A DNA stretch of 64,000 nucleotides from Pseudorhizobium pelagicum (GCA_000722615.1 JOKI01000006.1:149557-213556), one strand, 5' to 3'. Positions 37,228 to 46,129 are shown, numbered from the stretch's first letter. Numbers and translations: made by a program. The notes: generated by a model not told the origin, from the sequence alone.

Positions 37228-37803
37228 TTAGAGGTTGTCGATGCGGTCCTGCAGTGTCCGCAGCTGCTCCTTCAGCTCATCGATGTCCTTGGGCTCGTTC
37301 TTCTTGCCGCCCGCTCCCGTCGCCTGGGCGCCAAAGGGAGAAAACATCTGCATGGCCTGCCGAAACATCTCGGTGTTGCGGCGAACCTGTTCTTCCATCA
37401 GTTGCATCGGCGCCTGAAGGTTCTTGGTCAGCGGCGTCTCGCCGAGCGCGCGCGTCATCTGTTCGCGCATCTGGACCTGCTGGTCGGTAAACGCCTGCAT
37501 CGAATGCTCGAGAAACGTCGGCACCACCATCTGCATCTGGTCACCGTAGTAGGAGATCAGCTGTCGCAGGAACGAGATCGGCAAAAGGGTGTTGCCGGTC
37601 TTCGATTCCTGCTCGAAGATGATCTGCGTCAGGACCGAGTGGGTAATGTCCTCGCCGCTCTTTGCGTCCTGAACCGTGAAGTCCTCGCCCTTCTTCACCA
37701 TCTTGGCGAGGTCTTCCAACGTCACGTAAGTGCTCGTGCCGGTGTTGTAGAGGCGCCGGTTGGCGTATTTCTTGATAATCGTATCGCCGTCGTTCTTGGC
37801 CAT
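37228..37803 (-). CDS. phaR: Polyhydroxyalkanoate synthesis repressor PhaR (AniA)
   Basis: 191 aa from the ATG at 37803 (MAKNDGDTIIKKYANRRLYN), preceded by GAGGAGG. The PHB/PHA accumulation DNA-binding domain covers about 1-65 (KKYANRRLYNTGTSTYVTLEDLA), followed by a PHB_acc repeat region and a C-terminal coiled-coil-like end. It represses phasin and PHB genes, and binds PHB granules, so free repressor falls as PHB accumulates. In Ensifer the homologue AniA also affects carbon flow and exopolysaccharide. It is divergent from phaAB, which it may regulate. Confidence 0.93.
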   Translation of the reverse strand: MAKNDGDTIIKKYANRRLYNTGTSTYVTLEDLAKMVKKGEDFTVQDAKSGEDITHSVLTQIIFEQESKTGNTLLPISFLRQLISYYGDQMQMVVPTFLEHSMQAFTDQQVQMREQMTRALGETPLTKNLQAPMQLMEEQVRRNTEMFRQAMQMFSPFGAQATGAGGKKNEPKDIDELKEQLRTLQDRIDNL

Positions 37804-38031
37804 GTTGCCTCCTCGTGTCCATCCATTCGATCCGGACGGTCTCTCCCGCACCAACTGTAAGCCCAAACAATCGGCACTGACAATCCATCTTGTGCAGCGC
37901 GGCGCGGCGTATGCTGCGCAGCAAATCGGCGCAAGCCCCGACATGTGCTCGCTCGCCCTTCGGGCGGTTTGACTTCGGTTGGAAGCTTTGCAAGAGTTTC
38001 ACGATAAAAGTACCCGAGGAGGAAGCCGCCC

Positions 38032-39213
38032 ATGACCCAGACTTCGATCGTCATTGCATCCGCAGCCCGAACGGCCGTCGGCTCGTTCAACGGTGCCTTC
38101 GCCAACATTCCCGCCCACGAACTGGGGGCCGCTGCCGTCAAGGCCACTCTGGTGCGCGCCGGTGTTGATGCTGCAGAGGTCGATGAAGTCATCCTCGGGC
38201 AGGTCCTGCCGGCCGGCGAAGGGCAGAACCCGGCACGGCAGGCCGCGATGAAGGCGGGGGTGCCGCAGGAGGCGACGGCCTGGGGCGTCAACCAGCTCTG
38301 CGGCTCCGGTCTGCGTGCGGTGGCGCTCGGCATGCAGCAGATAGCGCTCGGAGATGCCCGGATCGTCGTTGCGGGCGGACAGGAATCGATGTCGATGGCG
38401 CCGCACTGCGCGCATCTGCGCGGCGGCGTGAAGATGGGCGACATGAAGATGATCGACACCATGATCAAGGACGGCCTGACGGATGCCTTCTACGGCTACC
38501 ACATGGGCACGACGGCCGAAAACGTGGCGCGGCAGTGGCAGTTGTCGCGCGACGAGCAGGACCAGTTCGCCGTCGGCTCCCAGAACAAGGCCGAGGCGGC
38601 GCAGTCAGCCGGTCGCTTCCAGGACGAGATCGTGCCGTTCGTGGTGAAGGGGCGCAAGGGCGACGTCACGGTCGATGCCGACGAATACATCCGCATCGGG
38701 GCAACCCTGGAAAGCATGACGAAGCTGCGGCCTGCCTTCGACAAGGAGGGCACCGTCACCGCCGGCAATGCATCGGGCATCAATGATGGCGCTGCCGCCA
38801 CCCTGCTGATGACGGAGCAGGAGGCCTCGCGCCGCGGGATAACACCGCTTGTGCGGATCGTGTCCTGGGCAACGGCGGGTGTCGATCCGCAGGTCATGGG
38901 GACGGGCCCGATCCCGGCATCCCGCAAGGCCCTGGAGAAGGCCGGCTGGAAGGCAAGCGACCTCGATCTCGTGGAAGCCAACGAGGCGTTTGCGGCGCAG
39001 GCCTGCGCCGTCAACAAGGAGCTGGGCTGGGATCCGGCCATCGTCAACGTGAATGGCGGGGCGATCGCCATCGGCCATCCGATCGGCGCGTCGGGCGCCC
39101 GGGTCCTCAACACCCTCGTCTTCGAGATGAAGCGCCGGGGCGCCAAGAAGGGACTTGCGACGCTCTGCATCGGCGGCGGCATGGGTGTCGCCATGTGCGT
39201 CGAGGCGATGTGA
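38032..39213 (+). CDS. phaA: Acetyl-CoA acetyltransferase (beta-ketothiolase)
   Basis: 393 aa. First step of PHB synthesis: two acetyl-CoA give acetoacetyl-CoA. Catalytic residues: C in [11 protein letters not shown] (about residue 89), H in [10 protein letters not shown] (about 349) and C in [10 protein letters not shown] (about 379). The GAGGAAG at about 38020 supports the start. It pairs with the reductase gene 92 bases downstream. The PHB synthase gene phaC is not in the window, a common arrangement in rhizobia. Confidence 0.95.
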   Translation: MTQTSIVIASAARTAVGSFNGAFANIPAHELGAAAVKATLVRAGVDAAEVDEVILGQVLPAGEGQNPARQAAMKAGVPQEATAWGVNQLCGSGLRAVALGMQQIALGDARIVVAGGQESMSMAPHCAHLRGGVKMGDMKMIDTMIKDGLTDAFYGYHMGTTAENVARQWQLSRDEQDQFAVGSQNKAEAAQSAGRFQDEIVPFVVKGRKGDVTVDADEYIRIGATLESMTKLRPAFDKEGTVTAGNASGINDGAAATLLMTEQEASRRGITPLVRIVSWATAGVDPQVMGTGPIPASRKALEKAGWKASDLDLVEANEAFAAQACAVNKELGWDPAIVNVNGGAIAIGHPIGASGARVLNTLVFEMKRRGAKKGLATLCIGGGMGVAMCVEAM

Positions 39214-39305
39214 AGACCAGACCGATGCCTATCAGCATTGAATGCCGCGTCTGAGGCCGCAGAGACCGGTCGACGCGGACTGCCATGAACGGGAGGGGAG
39301 ACCTG

Positions 39306-40031
39306 ATGAGCAGAGTAGCATTGGTTACCGGCGGCACGCGTGGGATCGGCGCCGCGATTGCGGTAGCGCTGAGTGCGGCGGGATATCGCGTCGCAGCCAA
39401 TTATGCGGGCAATGAGGAGAAGGCCCGCGCCTTTGGCGAGGAAACCGGGATCCCGGTCTTCAAATGGGATGTCTCGAGCTACCAGGCCTGCTCGCAAGGC
39501 ATCGACCAGGTCGAGGGAGAGATCGGGCCGGTCGAGGTGCTCGTCAACAATGCGGGGATCACCCGCGATGCGATGTTCCACAAGATGACCCCTGAGCAGT
39601 GGAACGAGGTGATCGCCACCAATCTGAGCGGTCTCTTCAACATGACACACAGGGTCTGGAACGGCATGCGCGAGCGGAGCTTCGGCCGCATCGTGAATAT
39701 TTCCTCCATTAATGGCCAGAAGGGTCAGATGGGGCAGGTCAACTATTCTGCGGCCAAGGCCGGCGACCTCGGATTCACCAAGGCTCTCGCGCAGGAGGGG
39801 GCGGCCAGGAACATTACCGTCAACGCGATCTGTCCCGGATATATCGCAACGGAAATGGTAAGAGCGATTCCGGAAAAGGTGCTGAACGAGAAGATCATTC
39901 CGCAGATTCCGGTCGGACGACTGGGGGAACCGGAAGAGATCGCGCGTTGCGTCGTCTTTCTCGCTTCGGACGATGCGGGCTTCATCACCGGCTCGACGCT
40001 TGCGGCAAACGGCGGGCAATATTTTCAGTGA
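39306..40031 (+). CDS. phaB: Acetoacetyl-CoA reductase
   Basis: 241 aa from the ATG at 39306, preceded by GGGAGGGGAGA. An SDR-family NADPH enzyme that reduces acetoacetyl-CoA to (R)-3-hydroxybutyryl-CoA for PHB. The nucleotide motif TGGTRGIG is near residue 10; the catalytic triad is S in NISSINGQKGQ, Y in NYSAAKAG, and K in the same YSAAK. The C-terminal NGGQYFQ is near-invariant in PhaB. It follows phaA and is closed by a terminator at 40061-40088. Confidence 0.95.
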   Translation: MSRVALVTGGTRGIGAAIAVALSAAGYRVAANYAGNEEKARAFGEETGIPVFKWDVSSYQACSQGIDQVEGEIGPVEVLVNNAGITRDAMFHKMTPEQWNEVIATNLSGLFNMTHRVWNGMRERSFGRIVNISSINGQKGQMGQVNYSAAKAGDLGFTKALAQEGAARNITVNAICPGYIATEMVRAIPEKVLNEKIIPQIPVGRLGEPEEIARCVVFLASDDAGFITGSTLAANGGQYFQ

Positions 40032-40060
40032 TCCGCCGGCCAAGGTGGGCGATCAAACAG

Positions 40061-40088
40061 AAAAGGCGCCGTGTGACCGGCGCCTTTT
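40061..40088 (+). terminator. Intrinsic terminator after phaB
   Basis: AAAAGGCGCCG (40061-40071) pairs with CGGCGCCTTTT (40078-40088), 6-base loop, 29 bases after the phaB stop. Its A- and T-ended arms also suit the convergent small-lipoprotein gene ending at 40107. Confidence 0.85.
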
Positions 40089-40106
40089 CTCACAGCTGAT
40101 CCGCTC

Positions 40107-40361
40107 TTAGCGGCAGCGGGCTTCGTAGGTGCGGCCATAACGGTCGCGGTAGACGCAGTAGCCGGAGCGTTCCTGCGAGGCGCCGACGAGGGCGCCAACA
40201 GCACCACCAGCCACAGCGCCGACAGCTGCGCCGCCCCAGCTGTTGGAGGCAACGCCGCCGATCACTGCACCGGTACCGGCGCCGATGGCGGTGCCACGCT
40301 CCGTCGAGGTGCACGATGCGAGGGAGCCGATAAGTGCGCCTGCCAGCAAGATCTTCTTCAT
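40107..40361 (-). CDS. Small glycine-zipper lipoprotein
   Basis: 84 aa. Lipobox LASC with lipidated C17, then a glycine-zipper region (about 25-62: GTAIGAGTGAVIGGVASN and GGAAVGAVAGGAVGALVG), ending in a cysteine-containing tail (YCVYRDRYGRTYEARC). The family resembles SlyB/YMGG-type outer-membrane lipoproteins or the rhizobial Omp10/Omp19 class in size. Its start overlaps the end of the frame read from the DUF3309 gene upstream, so the two are probably cotranscribed from the stress-type promoter at 40592-40616. Function in envelope integrity is inferred. Confidence 0.75.
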   Translation of the reverse strand: MKKILLAGALIGSLASCTSTERGTAIGAGTGAVIGGVASNSWGGAAVGAVAGGAVGALVGASQERSGYCVYRDRYGRTYEARCR

Positions 40362-40549
40362 GTTTTTCTTCCTTCCCGTTTCAATAACGCTTTACTTAGA
40401 TCCTGCCCATGAGCAGGGATGAGGACGATGACCAGGACCAGGCCGAGCCCGCCTGAAGGACCATAGCCCCAGTTGCTGCTGTAACCCCAATTCGGCAGAG
40501 CGCCGATGAGAAGCAGTATGAGGATGACCAGCAGCACCGTACCGAGCAT
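40358..40549 (-). CDS. DUF3309-family small membrane protein, probable C-terminal frameshift
   Basis: 63 aa as read from the ATG at 40549. A hydrophobic N-terminal helix (MLGTVLLVILILLLIGALPNW) and a GYGPSGGLGLVLVIVLI segment match DUF3309, whose members are about 50 aa and normally end in a short hydrophobic run plus a MGRI-type tail. Here, after LIVL-I, the frame shifts to PAHGQDLSK; deleting one G from the GGG at 40416-40418 restores LLMGRI and a stop at 40396. So either one base was inserted in this genome (or in the sequence), or a variant tail is used. The upstream EcfG-type promoter agrees with a stress role. Confidence 0.7.
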   Translation of the reverse strand: MLGTVLLVILILLLIGALPNWGYSSNWGYGPSGGLGLVLVIVLIPAHGQDLSKALLKREGRKT

Positions 40550-40918
40550 GTCTTGCAGTCTCCGATCCCTGTTCTTCAGGATGGAGGAACAAACGCATCT
40601 TCTATCGTTTTGTTCCGTCACGGCAACTGGTGTCGACAATGAGGTCTTCCGAGGCGCCATGGTGCTGGTGAAAATGACCTGCCCGAGAAGCTCGACGGCG
40701 GGGCAGAAGAACAAAAACGGACCTGACCGAGTCAGCGATTCGTCGCCTAAACGTTCCGCTTTGTTCCTGACGAAGACAAGCATGAAGGCCGAAATTTCGG
40801 GAGAAACGGTGCCGTCACTTGCCAATGCGCCGGGAAATGGCCATCTCTACACGGTCGCCGCCATACGCGCGCGTCGGCGAAGCCTTGATGTGCGGACGCA
40901 GTTTTGAATTTTCAGCCC
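40550..40918. other. Divergent intergenic region, DUF3309 gene / SUV3 helicase
   Basis: About 370 bases. It holds the stress-type promoter at 40592-40616; the rest (40617-40918) has no recognised gene. In-frame extensions of the flanking genes into it lack coding character. Confidence 0.45.
40592..40616 (-). promoter_or_regulatory. EcfG (RpoE2)-type general stress promoter of the DUF3309 gene
   Basis: On the minus strand GGAAC (40616-40612), a 16-base spacer and CGTT (40595-40592) match the alphaproteobacterial general-stress consensus exactly, about 43 bases upstream of the ATG. The site is also nearly palindromic: on the plus strand GGAAC (40586-40590) and CGTT (40606-40609) are present with a 15-base spacer. 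Confidence 0.75.
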
Positions 40919-43900
40919 ATGATGCTCAGCGGACGCGGCGTGACCGCGGTGCTCGGCCCGACCAATACCGGCAAGACCCACTACGCCATCGAACGGATGG
41001 TGGCCCATGGCAGCGGTGTCATCGGGCTGCCGTTGCGGCTTCTGGCGCGCGAGGTCTATACCCGGGTGGTCGAGAAGGTGGGTGCGCCCGCCGTCGCCCT
41101 GATCACTGGTGAAGAGAAGATCACGCCGCCGGGCGCCCGTTTTTCCGTCTGCACGGTCGAGGCGATGCCGCGCGAGACGAAGGCTGCCTTTGTTGCCATC
41201 GACGAAGTTCAGCTCGCTGCTGATCTGGAACGCGGCCATATCTTCACCGACCGCATCATGCATCTTCGCGGGCGCGAGGAGACCCTGTTGCTTGGCGCCG
41301 GGACCATGCGCCGGATCCTGGAGCGACTGCTGCCTGGGATCACCATCATCGAGCGGCCGCGGATGTCGCAGCTCTTCTATGCCGGGCAGAAGAAGATCAC
41401 CCGCCTGCCGCAACGCACCGCCATCGTCGCCTTTTCGGCCGACGAGGTCTACGCGATCGCCGAATTGATCCGCCGCCAGCGTGGTGGGGCAGCTGTGGTT
41501 CTCGGCGCGCTCAGCCCGCGGACCCGCAACGCCCAGGTTGGCCTCTACCAGGAGGGCGACGTCGAGTATCTGGTGGCGACCGATGCCATCGGCATGGGTC
41601 TCAACCTCGATGTCGACCATGTGGCATTCGCACAGGATCGCAAGTTCGACGGGTATCAGTTCCGCAACCTCAATCCTGCGGAGATGGCTCAGATCGCCGG
41701 ACGCGCGGGGCGCCATGTCCGGGACGGCACCTTCGGCGTCACCGGTCAGGTGCAGCCGCTCGACAACGAGCTTGTCGAGCGCATCGAACGCCACCAGTTT
41801 GACGAGGTCAAAGTCCTCCAGTGGCGTTCGAAGTCGCTGGACTATTCCTCGATCCGCAGTCTCAAGGCGAGCCTTGAGACCTCGCCGACAATCGCGGGCC
41901 TCACACGAGCGCTGCCGGCGACAGACAGCCAGGCGCTCGATTATCTGTCCCGCTATCCCGAGATCATCGATGCTGCCACGACGGCCGAACGGGTCGAGAA
42001 GCTCTGGGAAGCCTGCGCCCTGCCCGACTATCGGCGGATCGCGCCGGCGCAGCATGCGGATCTGATCTCGACGCTCTTCTCCGACCTCGTGCGCCATGGG
42101 GCGGTCAACGAGGATTTCATGGCCGAACAGGTGAGGCGGGCAGACAGGACGGATGGCGAAATCGATACGCTTTCGGCGCGAATCGCCCAGATCCGCACCT
42201 GGACCTATGTGTCCAATCGCCCCGGCTGGCTTGCCAATCCGACACACTGGCAAGAAAAGACTAGAGAAATTGAGGACAGGCTGTCAGACGCCCTACATGA
42301 ACGGTTGACGAAACGTTTTGTTGACCGCAGGACATCTGTGCTCATGAAGCGCCTGAGAGAGAATGCGATGCTGGAAGCTGAAATCAGTGTGAATGGTGAT
42401 GTCTTCGTGGAAGGCCATCACGTCGGACAATTGGCGGGATTCCGGTTTACGCCGGTTTCCGGGGCCGAGGGTCCGGATGCCAAGGCTGTCCAGGGGGCTG
42501 CCCAAAAGGCTCTGTCGCTTGAGTTCGAAGCCCGAGCGGCGCGCCTCTATGCGTCCGGCAACGGCGATCTCTCCGTGGGCTCGGATGGCTTCGTGCGGTG
42601 GCTGGGCGATCCCGTCGGCCGGCTCTCCGCCAGCGACCACATCATGCGCCCGCGCGTCATCCTCCTGGCGGACGATGCCCTGTCGGGCAATGCGCGAGAA
42701 CACGCGCTTGCCCGCATCGAGCGCTTCGTCAACCATCATATCGCGACCGTCCTGAAGCCTCTCGACGATCTCTCTCGCGCCGAGGACCTGCAGGGACTGG
42801 CGAAAGGGCTGGCCTTCCAGCTGGTCGAGGGCCTTGGCGTGCTCTTCCGCCGCGACGTTGCCGACGACGTTAAGTCGCTGGACCAGGACAGCCGCGCCTC
42901 GATGCGCCGTTATGGCATCCGCTTCGGCGCCTACCACATCTTCATGCCGGCCTTGCTGAAGCCGTCGCCGGCCGAACTCATCACCCTGCTCTGGGCGCTG
43001 AAGAACGACGGCCTGGACAAGCCGGGTTATGGCGAACTCATTCCCGCACTTGCGGCCGGTCGTACGTCCGTGGTCGCCGATCCGGGTTTCGAGCGCACCT
43101 TTTACAAGCTTGCCGGCTTCCGCTTCCTCGGCAAGCGGGCCGTGCGCATCGACATCCTGGAGCGTCTTGCGGATCTGATCCGTCCACTTCTCCAGTGGAA
43201 GCCCGGCACCTCTCCGCGTCCCGAGGGCGCCTATGACGGCCGTCGCTTTACGGCCACGACATCCATGCTCTCCATTCTGGGTGCCACTCCCGACGACATG
43301 GAAGAGATCCTGAAGGGTCTCGGATACCGCGCCGACGTGCTGAGTGCTGCCGAGGCGGCAGCCTTCCTGTCGGCGCAGGAGCCGGCGTCGACCGCTGCGC
43401 CTTCGCGCACAGAGGGCGGCGTCGATGCCGAAGCGCAGCCTGCCGATGCCGAAACCAAGACCGAAGCGGCTGATGCCGCTGGGGAAGCGGTGGATCAGCC
43501 TGCCAAGGAGCCAACCGAGGCTGCCGAGACGTCCGAAGCCGCCGAGCCGGTCGCAGTTGCCGAAGCCGTTCAGCCGCCGGAAGGCGTCGAGACGACGGGC
43601 GAGGTCGCGGAAGCGGAAGAGCCCAAGCCTGTGCTGCTGTGGCGGCCAGGTGGACGCAACGAGAACCAGAGAGGCGGGCGCCCTGCGCAGGGCGAGCGCC
43701 GGCCGGGTGGCCGCGGTGGCGAAAACCGTGAGCAGGGCGAGCCGCGCAGCCAGGGTGAACGCGAGACCCGCGAAGGTGGCCGTCCGAAGCGCGACAACCG
43801 CCGGCCTGAGGGCAAGCCCGAGCGGCAGAACCGCGGCGACAGGAATGACCGACCTGATCGCGGCAAAGCGCCGCAGCCGGCTCGTTTCGAGGCGAAGCCT

Positions 43901-43978
43901 CCACGCAAGGAGAAGCCGGTGGATCCGGATTCGCCCTTTGCCAAGCTTGCCGCGCTCAAGGAACAGATGAAGAAGTAG
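40919..43978 (+). CDS. SUV3-type superfamily 2 RNA/DNA helicase with disordered C-terminal tail
   Basis: 1019 aa from the ATG at 40919; another ATG follows immediately. Related to the mitochondrial degradosome helicase Suv3, a standard gene of alphaproteobacteria. Helicase motifs: Walker A GPTNTGKT (13-20), DEVQ box in IDEVQLAADLERGH, motif V region ATDAIGMGLNLDV and motif VI QIAGRAGRH. A large alpha-helical domain follows. From about residue 815 the protein is low-complexity: first Ala/Glu-rich, then Arg/Gly/Glu/Lys-rich, ending PFAKLAALKEQMKK. The tail may bind RNA or partners. An S4 RNA-binding gene begins two bases after its stop, suggesting a joint role in RNA or ribosome metabolism (inference). 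Confidence 0.88.
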   Translation: MMLSGRGVTAVLGPTNTGKTHYAIERMVAHGSGVIGLPLRLLAREVYTRVVEKVGAPAVALITGEEKITPPGARFSVCTVEAMPRETKAAFVAIDEVQLAADLERGHIFTDRIMHLRGREETLLLGAGTMRRILERLLPGITIIERPRMSQLFYAGQKKITRLPQRTAIVAFSADEVYAIAELIRRQRGGAAVVLGALSPRTRNAQVGLYQEGDVEYLVATDAIGMGLNLDVDHVAFAQDRKFDGYQFRNLNPAEMAQIAGRAGRHVRDGTFGVTGQVQPLDNELVERIERHQFDEVKVLQWRSKSLDYSSIRSLKASLETSPTIAGLTRALPATDSQALDYLSRYPEIIDAATTAERVEKLWEACALPDYRRIAPAQHADLISTLFSDLVRHGAVNEDFMAEQVRRADRTDGEIDTLSARIAQIRTWTYVSNRPGWLANPTHWQEKTREIEDRLSDALHERLTKRFVDRRTSVLMKRLRENAMLEAEISVNGDVFVEGHHVGQLAGFRFTPVSGAEGPDAKAVQGAAQKALSLEFEARAARLYASGNGDLSVGSDGFVRWLGDPVGRLSASDHIMRPRVILLADDALSGNAREHALARIERFVNHHIATVLKPLDDLSRAEDLQGLAKGLAFQLVEGLGVLFRRDVADDVKSLDQDSRASMRRYGIRFGAYHIFMPALLKPSPAELITLLWALKNDGLDKPGYGELIPALAAGRTSVVADPGFERTFYKLAGFRFLGKRAVRIDILERLADLIRPLLQWKPGTSPRPEGAYDGRRFTATTSMLSILGATPDDMEEILKGLGYRADVLSAAEAAAFLSAQEPASTAAPSRTEGGVDAEAQPADAETKTEAADAAGEAVDQPAKEPTEAAETSEAAEPVAVAEAVQPPEGVETTGEVAEAEEPKPVLLWRPGGRNENQRGGRPAQGERRPGGRGGENREQGEPRSQGERETREGGRPKRDNRRPEGKPERQNRGDRNDRPDRGKAPQPARFEAKPPRKEKPVDPDSPFAKLAALKEQMKK

Positions 43979-43980
43979 CC

Positions 43981-44346
43981 ATGGCGGCAGAGGGAGAGGC
44001 ACCGGCCGGGACGCATCAGCGTATCGACAAATGGCTCTTCTTCGCCCGCATGGTAAAGTCCCGGGCCATTGCTCAGGCACTTGTCGAGGCTGGCAGCGTC
44101 ACCATCAACGGACGGCCAATCCGGCATGCAAGCGATCTTGTGCGCCCGGGCGACAAGGTCGGCCTCCTGTTCGAGCGACGGGATGTCCTTCTTGTGGTGC
44201 GGAGCGGAGGGTTTCGGCGCTGTCCTTCCAGCGAGGCCCGTCAACTCTATGATGATCTTTCCCCGCCGGTCTCGGAGCAAGCGCGGCTGACACCCTTCGA
44301 GCGCGCACTCAGACGGCCCTTCCATCGTGGCAAGGACGGGAACTAG
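43981..44346 (+). CDS. S4-domain RNA-binding protein (Hsp15/HslR-like)
   Basis: 121 aa. The S4 domain occupies about residues 13-65 (QRIDKWLFFARMVKSRAIAQ, then GSVTINGRPI and PGDKVGLL), as in heat-shock protein 15, which binds free 50S subunits carrying nascent chains. The C-terminal part is basic and ends RRPFHRGKDGN. It begins two bases after the helicase stop, so translation is coupled. Target RNA is unknown. Confidence 0.85.
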   Translation: MAAEGEAPAGTHQRIDKWLFFARMVKSRAIAQALVEAGSVTINGRPIRHASDLVRPGDKVGLLFERRDVLLVVRSGGFRRCPSSEARQLYDDLSPPVSEQARLTPFERALRRPFHRGKDGN

Positions 44347-44567
44347 GGTCTGCGAAGGCGCAGGGGCGCTGCAGGCACCCGAAGAGAATAATGCTTCCGA
44401 AACAGCCGTTTCGATGGAAGCTTTATCCTTGCTAAGCGCGGATAAAGGCACTACGTCACGGTCAATCGAGGCGGAAACCGCCGACCCTAAGGGGCATTTC
44501 GCTGCTCTTCCGGTTGGCCCAGCGTCTCTGGCCGCAGACGGTCCGATCGCGTTTTCTGGAGTGCCGC

Positions 44568-44906
44568 ATGACTTACGTCGTGACTGACAATTGTGTTCGC
44601 TGCAAGTACACCGACTGCGTGGAAGTCTGCCCCGTGGATTGCTTCTACGAGGGCGAAAACTTCCTCGTCATTCATCCGGATGAATGCATCGATTGCGGTG
44701 TGTGCGAGCCCGAATGTCCGGCAGAGGCCATCAAGCCGGACACGGAGCCGGGTCTCGACAAGTGGCTGAAGATCAATGCCGACTATGCTCAGATCTGGCC
44801 CAATATCACCGTCAAGAAGGAGCCTTTGCCCGAGGCGAAGGAGATGGACGGCGTTGCGGACAAGTTCGAGCAGTTCTTCAAGGCCGAACCCGGCAAGGGT
44901 GACTGA
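44568..44906 (+). CDS. fdxA: 7Fe ferredoxin (FdxA type)
   Basis: 112 aa from the ATG at 44568 ([20 protein letters not shown]). Cysteines for one [3Fe-4S] and one [4Fe-4S] cluster are present: the N-terminal [14 protein letters not shown] set and the [12 protein letters not shown] set. It has the C-terminal extension usual for Azotobacter-type FdxA. It carries electrons in the cytoplasm; a partner is not indicated. It is followed by the carD leader and lies 221 bases after the S4 gene. Confidence 0.95.
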   Translation: MTYVVTDNCVRCKYTDCVEVCPVDCFYEGENFLVIHPDECIDCGVCEPECPAEAIKPDTEPGLDKWLKINADYAQIWPNITVKKEPLPEAKEMDGVADKFEQFFKAEPGKGD

Positions 44907-45275
44907 CGTCTTCCGGAGATTCCCTGGACGGGTGTCCTGCCTGTAGATTGGGCAAACGGACATTGATGCGGATATGCCGCATATAAAAGCAAATTATTGA
45001 TTTCGGCACTTTTTTGTGGTAGACAACAAGAACTGTTCCACAAGGTGGCACTTGCGTGCCCAAAAAACATCACGAAAGCAACAGGTCATCTAGACGCGGT
45101 TTCCGTGACATCACTGTGATCTTATGTGTCGTCGCTGCCGCGATCGAGTTGTTTTTTCGCGCACGTTGGTCGGACCAGTATTGAGTGACCCGACGGTTCC
45201 CCCCGTCTCATCCGGGCCTGCCTGACCCGGCCCCGGTCTTAAAACCGGGTGCGTAACAGGGAGTTTGTGAAACGA
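44907..45275. other. Intergenic region fdxA - carD
   Basis: About 370 bases with no credible gene. Contains a candidate sigma-70 promoter (44997-45025), an 11-base dyad ATCACTGTGAT at 45110-45120, and a 6-bp hairpin (CCCGGT/ACCGGG, 45232-45249) shortly before the carD ribosome-binding site, within the presumed leader of about 240 bases. Confidence 0.5.
44997..45025 (+). promoter_or_regulatory. Candidate sigma-70 promoter of carD
   Basis: TTGATT (44997-45002), exactly 17 bases, TAGACA (45020-45025), with a T-rich spacer. Upstream of the carD start by about 250 bases. Inferred. Confidence 0.4.
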
Positions 45276-45845
45276 ATGACGACCCAGCAGAAAAAATCTT
45301 CGGCGCGCCAAGGCTTTAAAACCGGCGAAGCAATCGTGTATCCCGCCCATGGCGTCGGCATGATCACTGCCATCGAAGAACAGGAAGTTGCGGGCATGAA
45401 GCTCGAACTTTTCGTAATCGATTTCGAAAAGGACAAGATGCGGCTCAAGGTGCCTGTCACCAAAGCGGTCAGCATCGGCATGCGCAAGCTGTCCGAAACG
45501 GATTTCGTGGAGCGCGCTCTCAAGGTGGTTCAAGGCAAGGCACGCGTCAAGCGCACCATGTGGTCCCGCCGGGCGCAGGAATATGATGCCAAGATCAATT
45601 CCGGTGACCTGATTTCCATCGCGGAAGTCGTGCGCGACCTCTACCGCGCCGAGAACCAGCCAGAGCAGTCCTATTCCGAGCGCCAGCTTTACGAAGCCGC
45701 CCTGGACCGCATGGCGCGTGAAATTGCGGCCGTCAACAAGATGTCGGATACCGAATCCGTTCGTCTGGTGGAGGCCAACCTTGCCAAGGGCCCAAAGCGT
45801 GGCAAGGTCGTCGATGAAGATGAGTCCCAGGACGAAGCCGCCTAA
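45276..45845 (+). CDS. carD: CarD-family transcriptional regulator
   Basis: 189 aa from the ATG at 45276; a GTG nine bases earlier lies very close to the CAGGGAG element and is a possible start. The N-terminal CarD/Mfd RNA-polymerase-interacting domain (about 12-70: FKTGEAIVYPAHGVGMITAIE) is followed by a helical DNA-contacting domain (about 80-160) with the conserved WSRRAQEY region. CarD binds the RNA polymerase beta subunit and stabilises open promoter complexes, as at rRNA promoters. A terminator follows; rpoH2 lies next on the same strand. Confidence 0.93.
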   Translation: MTTQQKKSSARQGFKTGEAIVYPAHGVGMITAIEEQEVAGMKLELFVIDFEKDKMRLKVPVTKAVSIGMRKLSETDFVERALKVVQGKARVKRTMWSRRAQEYDAKINSGDLISIAEVVRDLYRAENQPEQSYSERQLYEAALDRMAREIAAVNKMSDTESVRLVEANLAKGPKRGKVVDEDESQDEAA

Positions 45846-45868
45846 CAGCGAACGTCATCGACACTGAC

Positions 45869-45897
45869 AAAAAACCCGGCCACTGGCCGGGTTTTTT
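45869..45897 (+). terminator. Intrinsic terminator after carD
   Basis: AAAAAACCCGGCC (45869-45881), 3-base loop, GGCCGGGTTTTTT (45885-45897). It insulates carD from the stress-type promoter that begins six bases later. Confidence 0.92.
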
Positions 45898-45902
45898 GTT
45901 TT

Positions 45903-45927
45903 GGAACTTTTTCGACCGCGCAACGTT
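45903..45927 (+). promoter_or_regulatory. EcfG (RpoE2)-type general stress promoter of rpoH2
   Basis: GGAAC (45903-45907), 16 bases, CGTT (45924-45927): exact match to the general-stress sigma consensus. The ATG is about 200 bases downstream, giving a long leader. In Ensifer meliloti rpoH2 is known to depend on RpoE2, which agrees. Confidence 0.85.
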
Positions 45928-46129
45928 AACCCGCCGGAACGGCGAAATCTTGCTGCTTTTACGGCCAGGCTTCTCAACTGTTTCAGCGAGATTTAGGGGG
46001 CGGCTGTCGTACGGCAAGTCCCCGAGAAACGAAAAAGAAGGGAAGCAAGCGGCGCATGATCTCGACCCGCACCGTCCACGGTGGGTCATCGCCTGCTTGC
46101 CGTGGTTAGCCAACTGCACGGAGAAGACG

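Noticed and set aside
45110-45120. ATCACTGTGAT dyad as a CRP-type site
   Set aside because: Too short and imperfect against the full CRP consensus; no supporting context.
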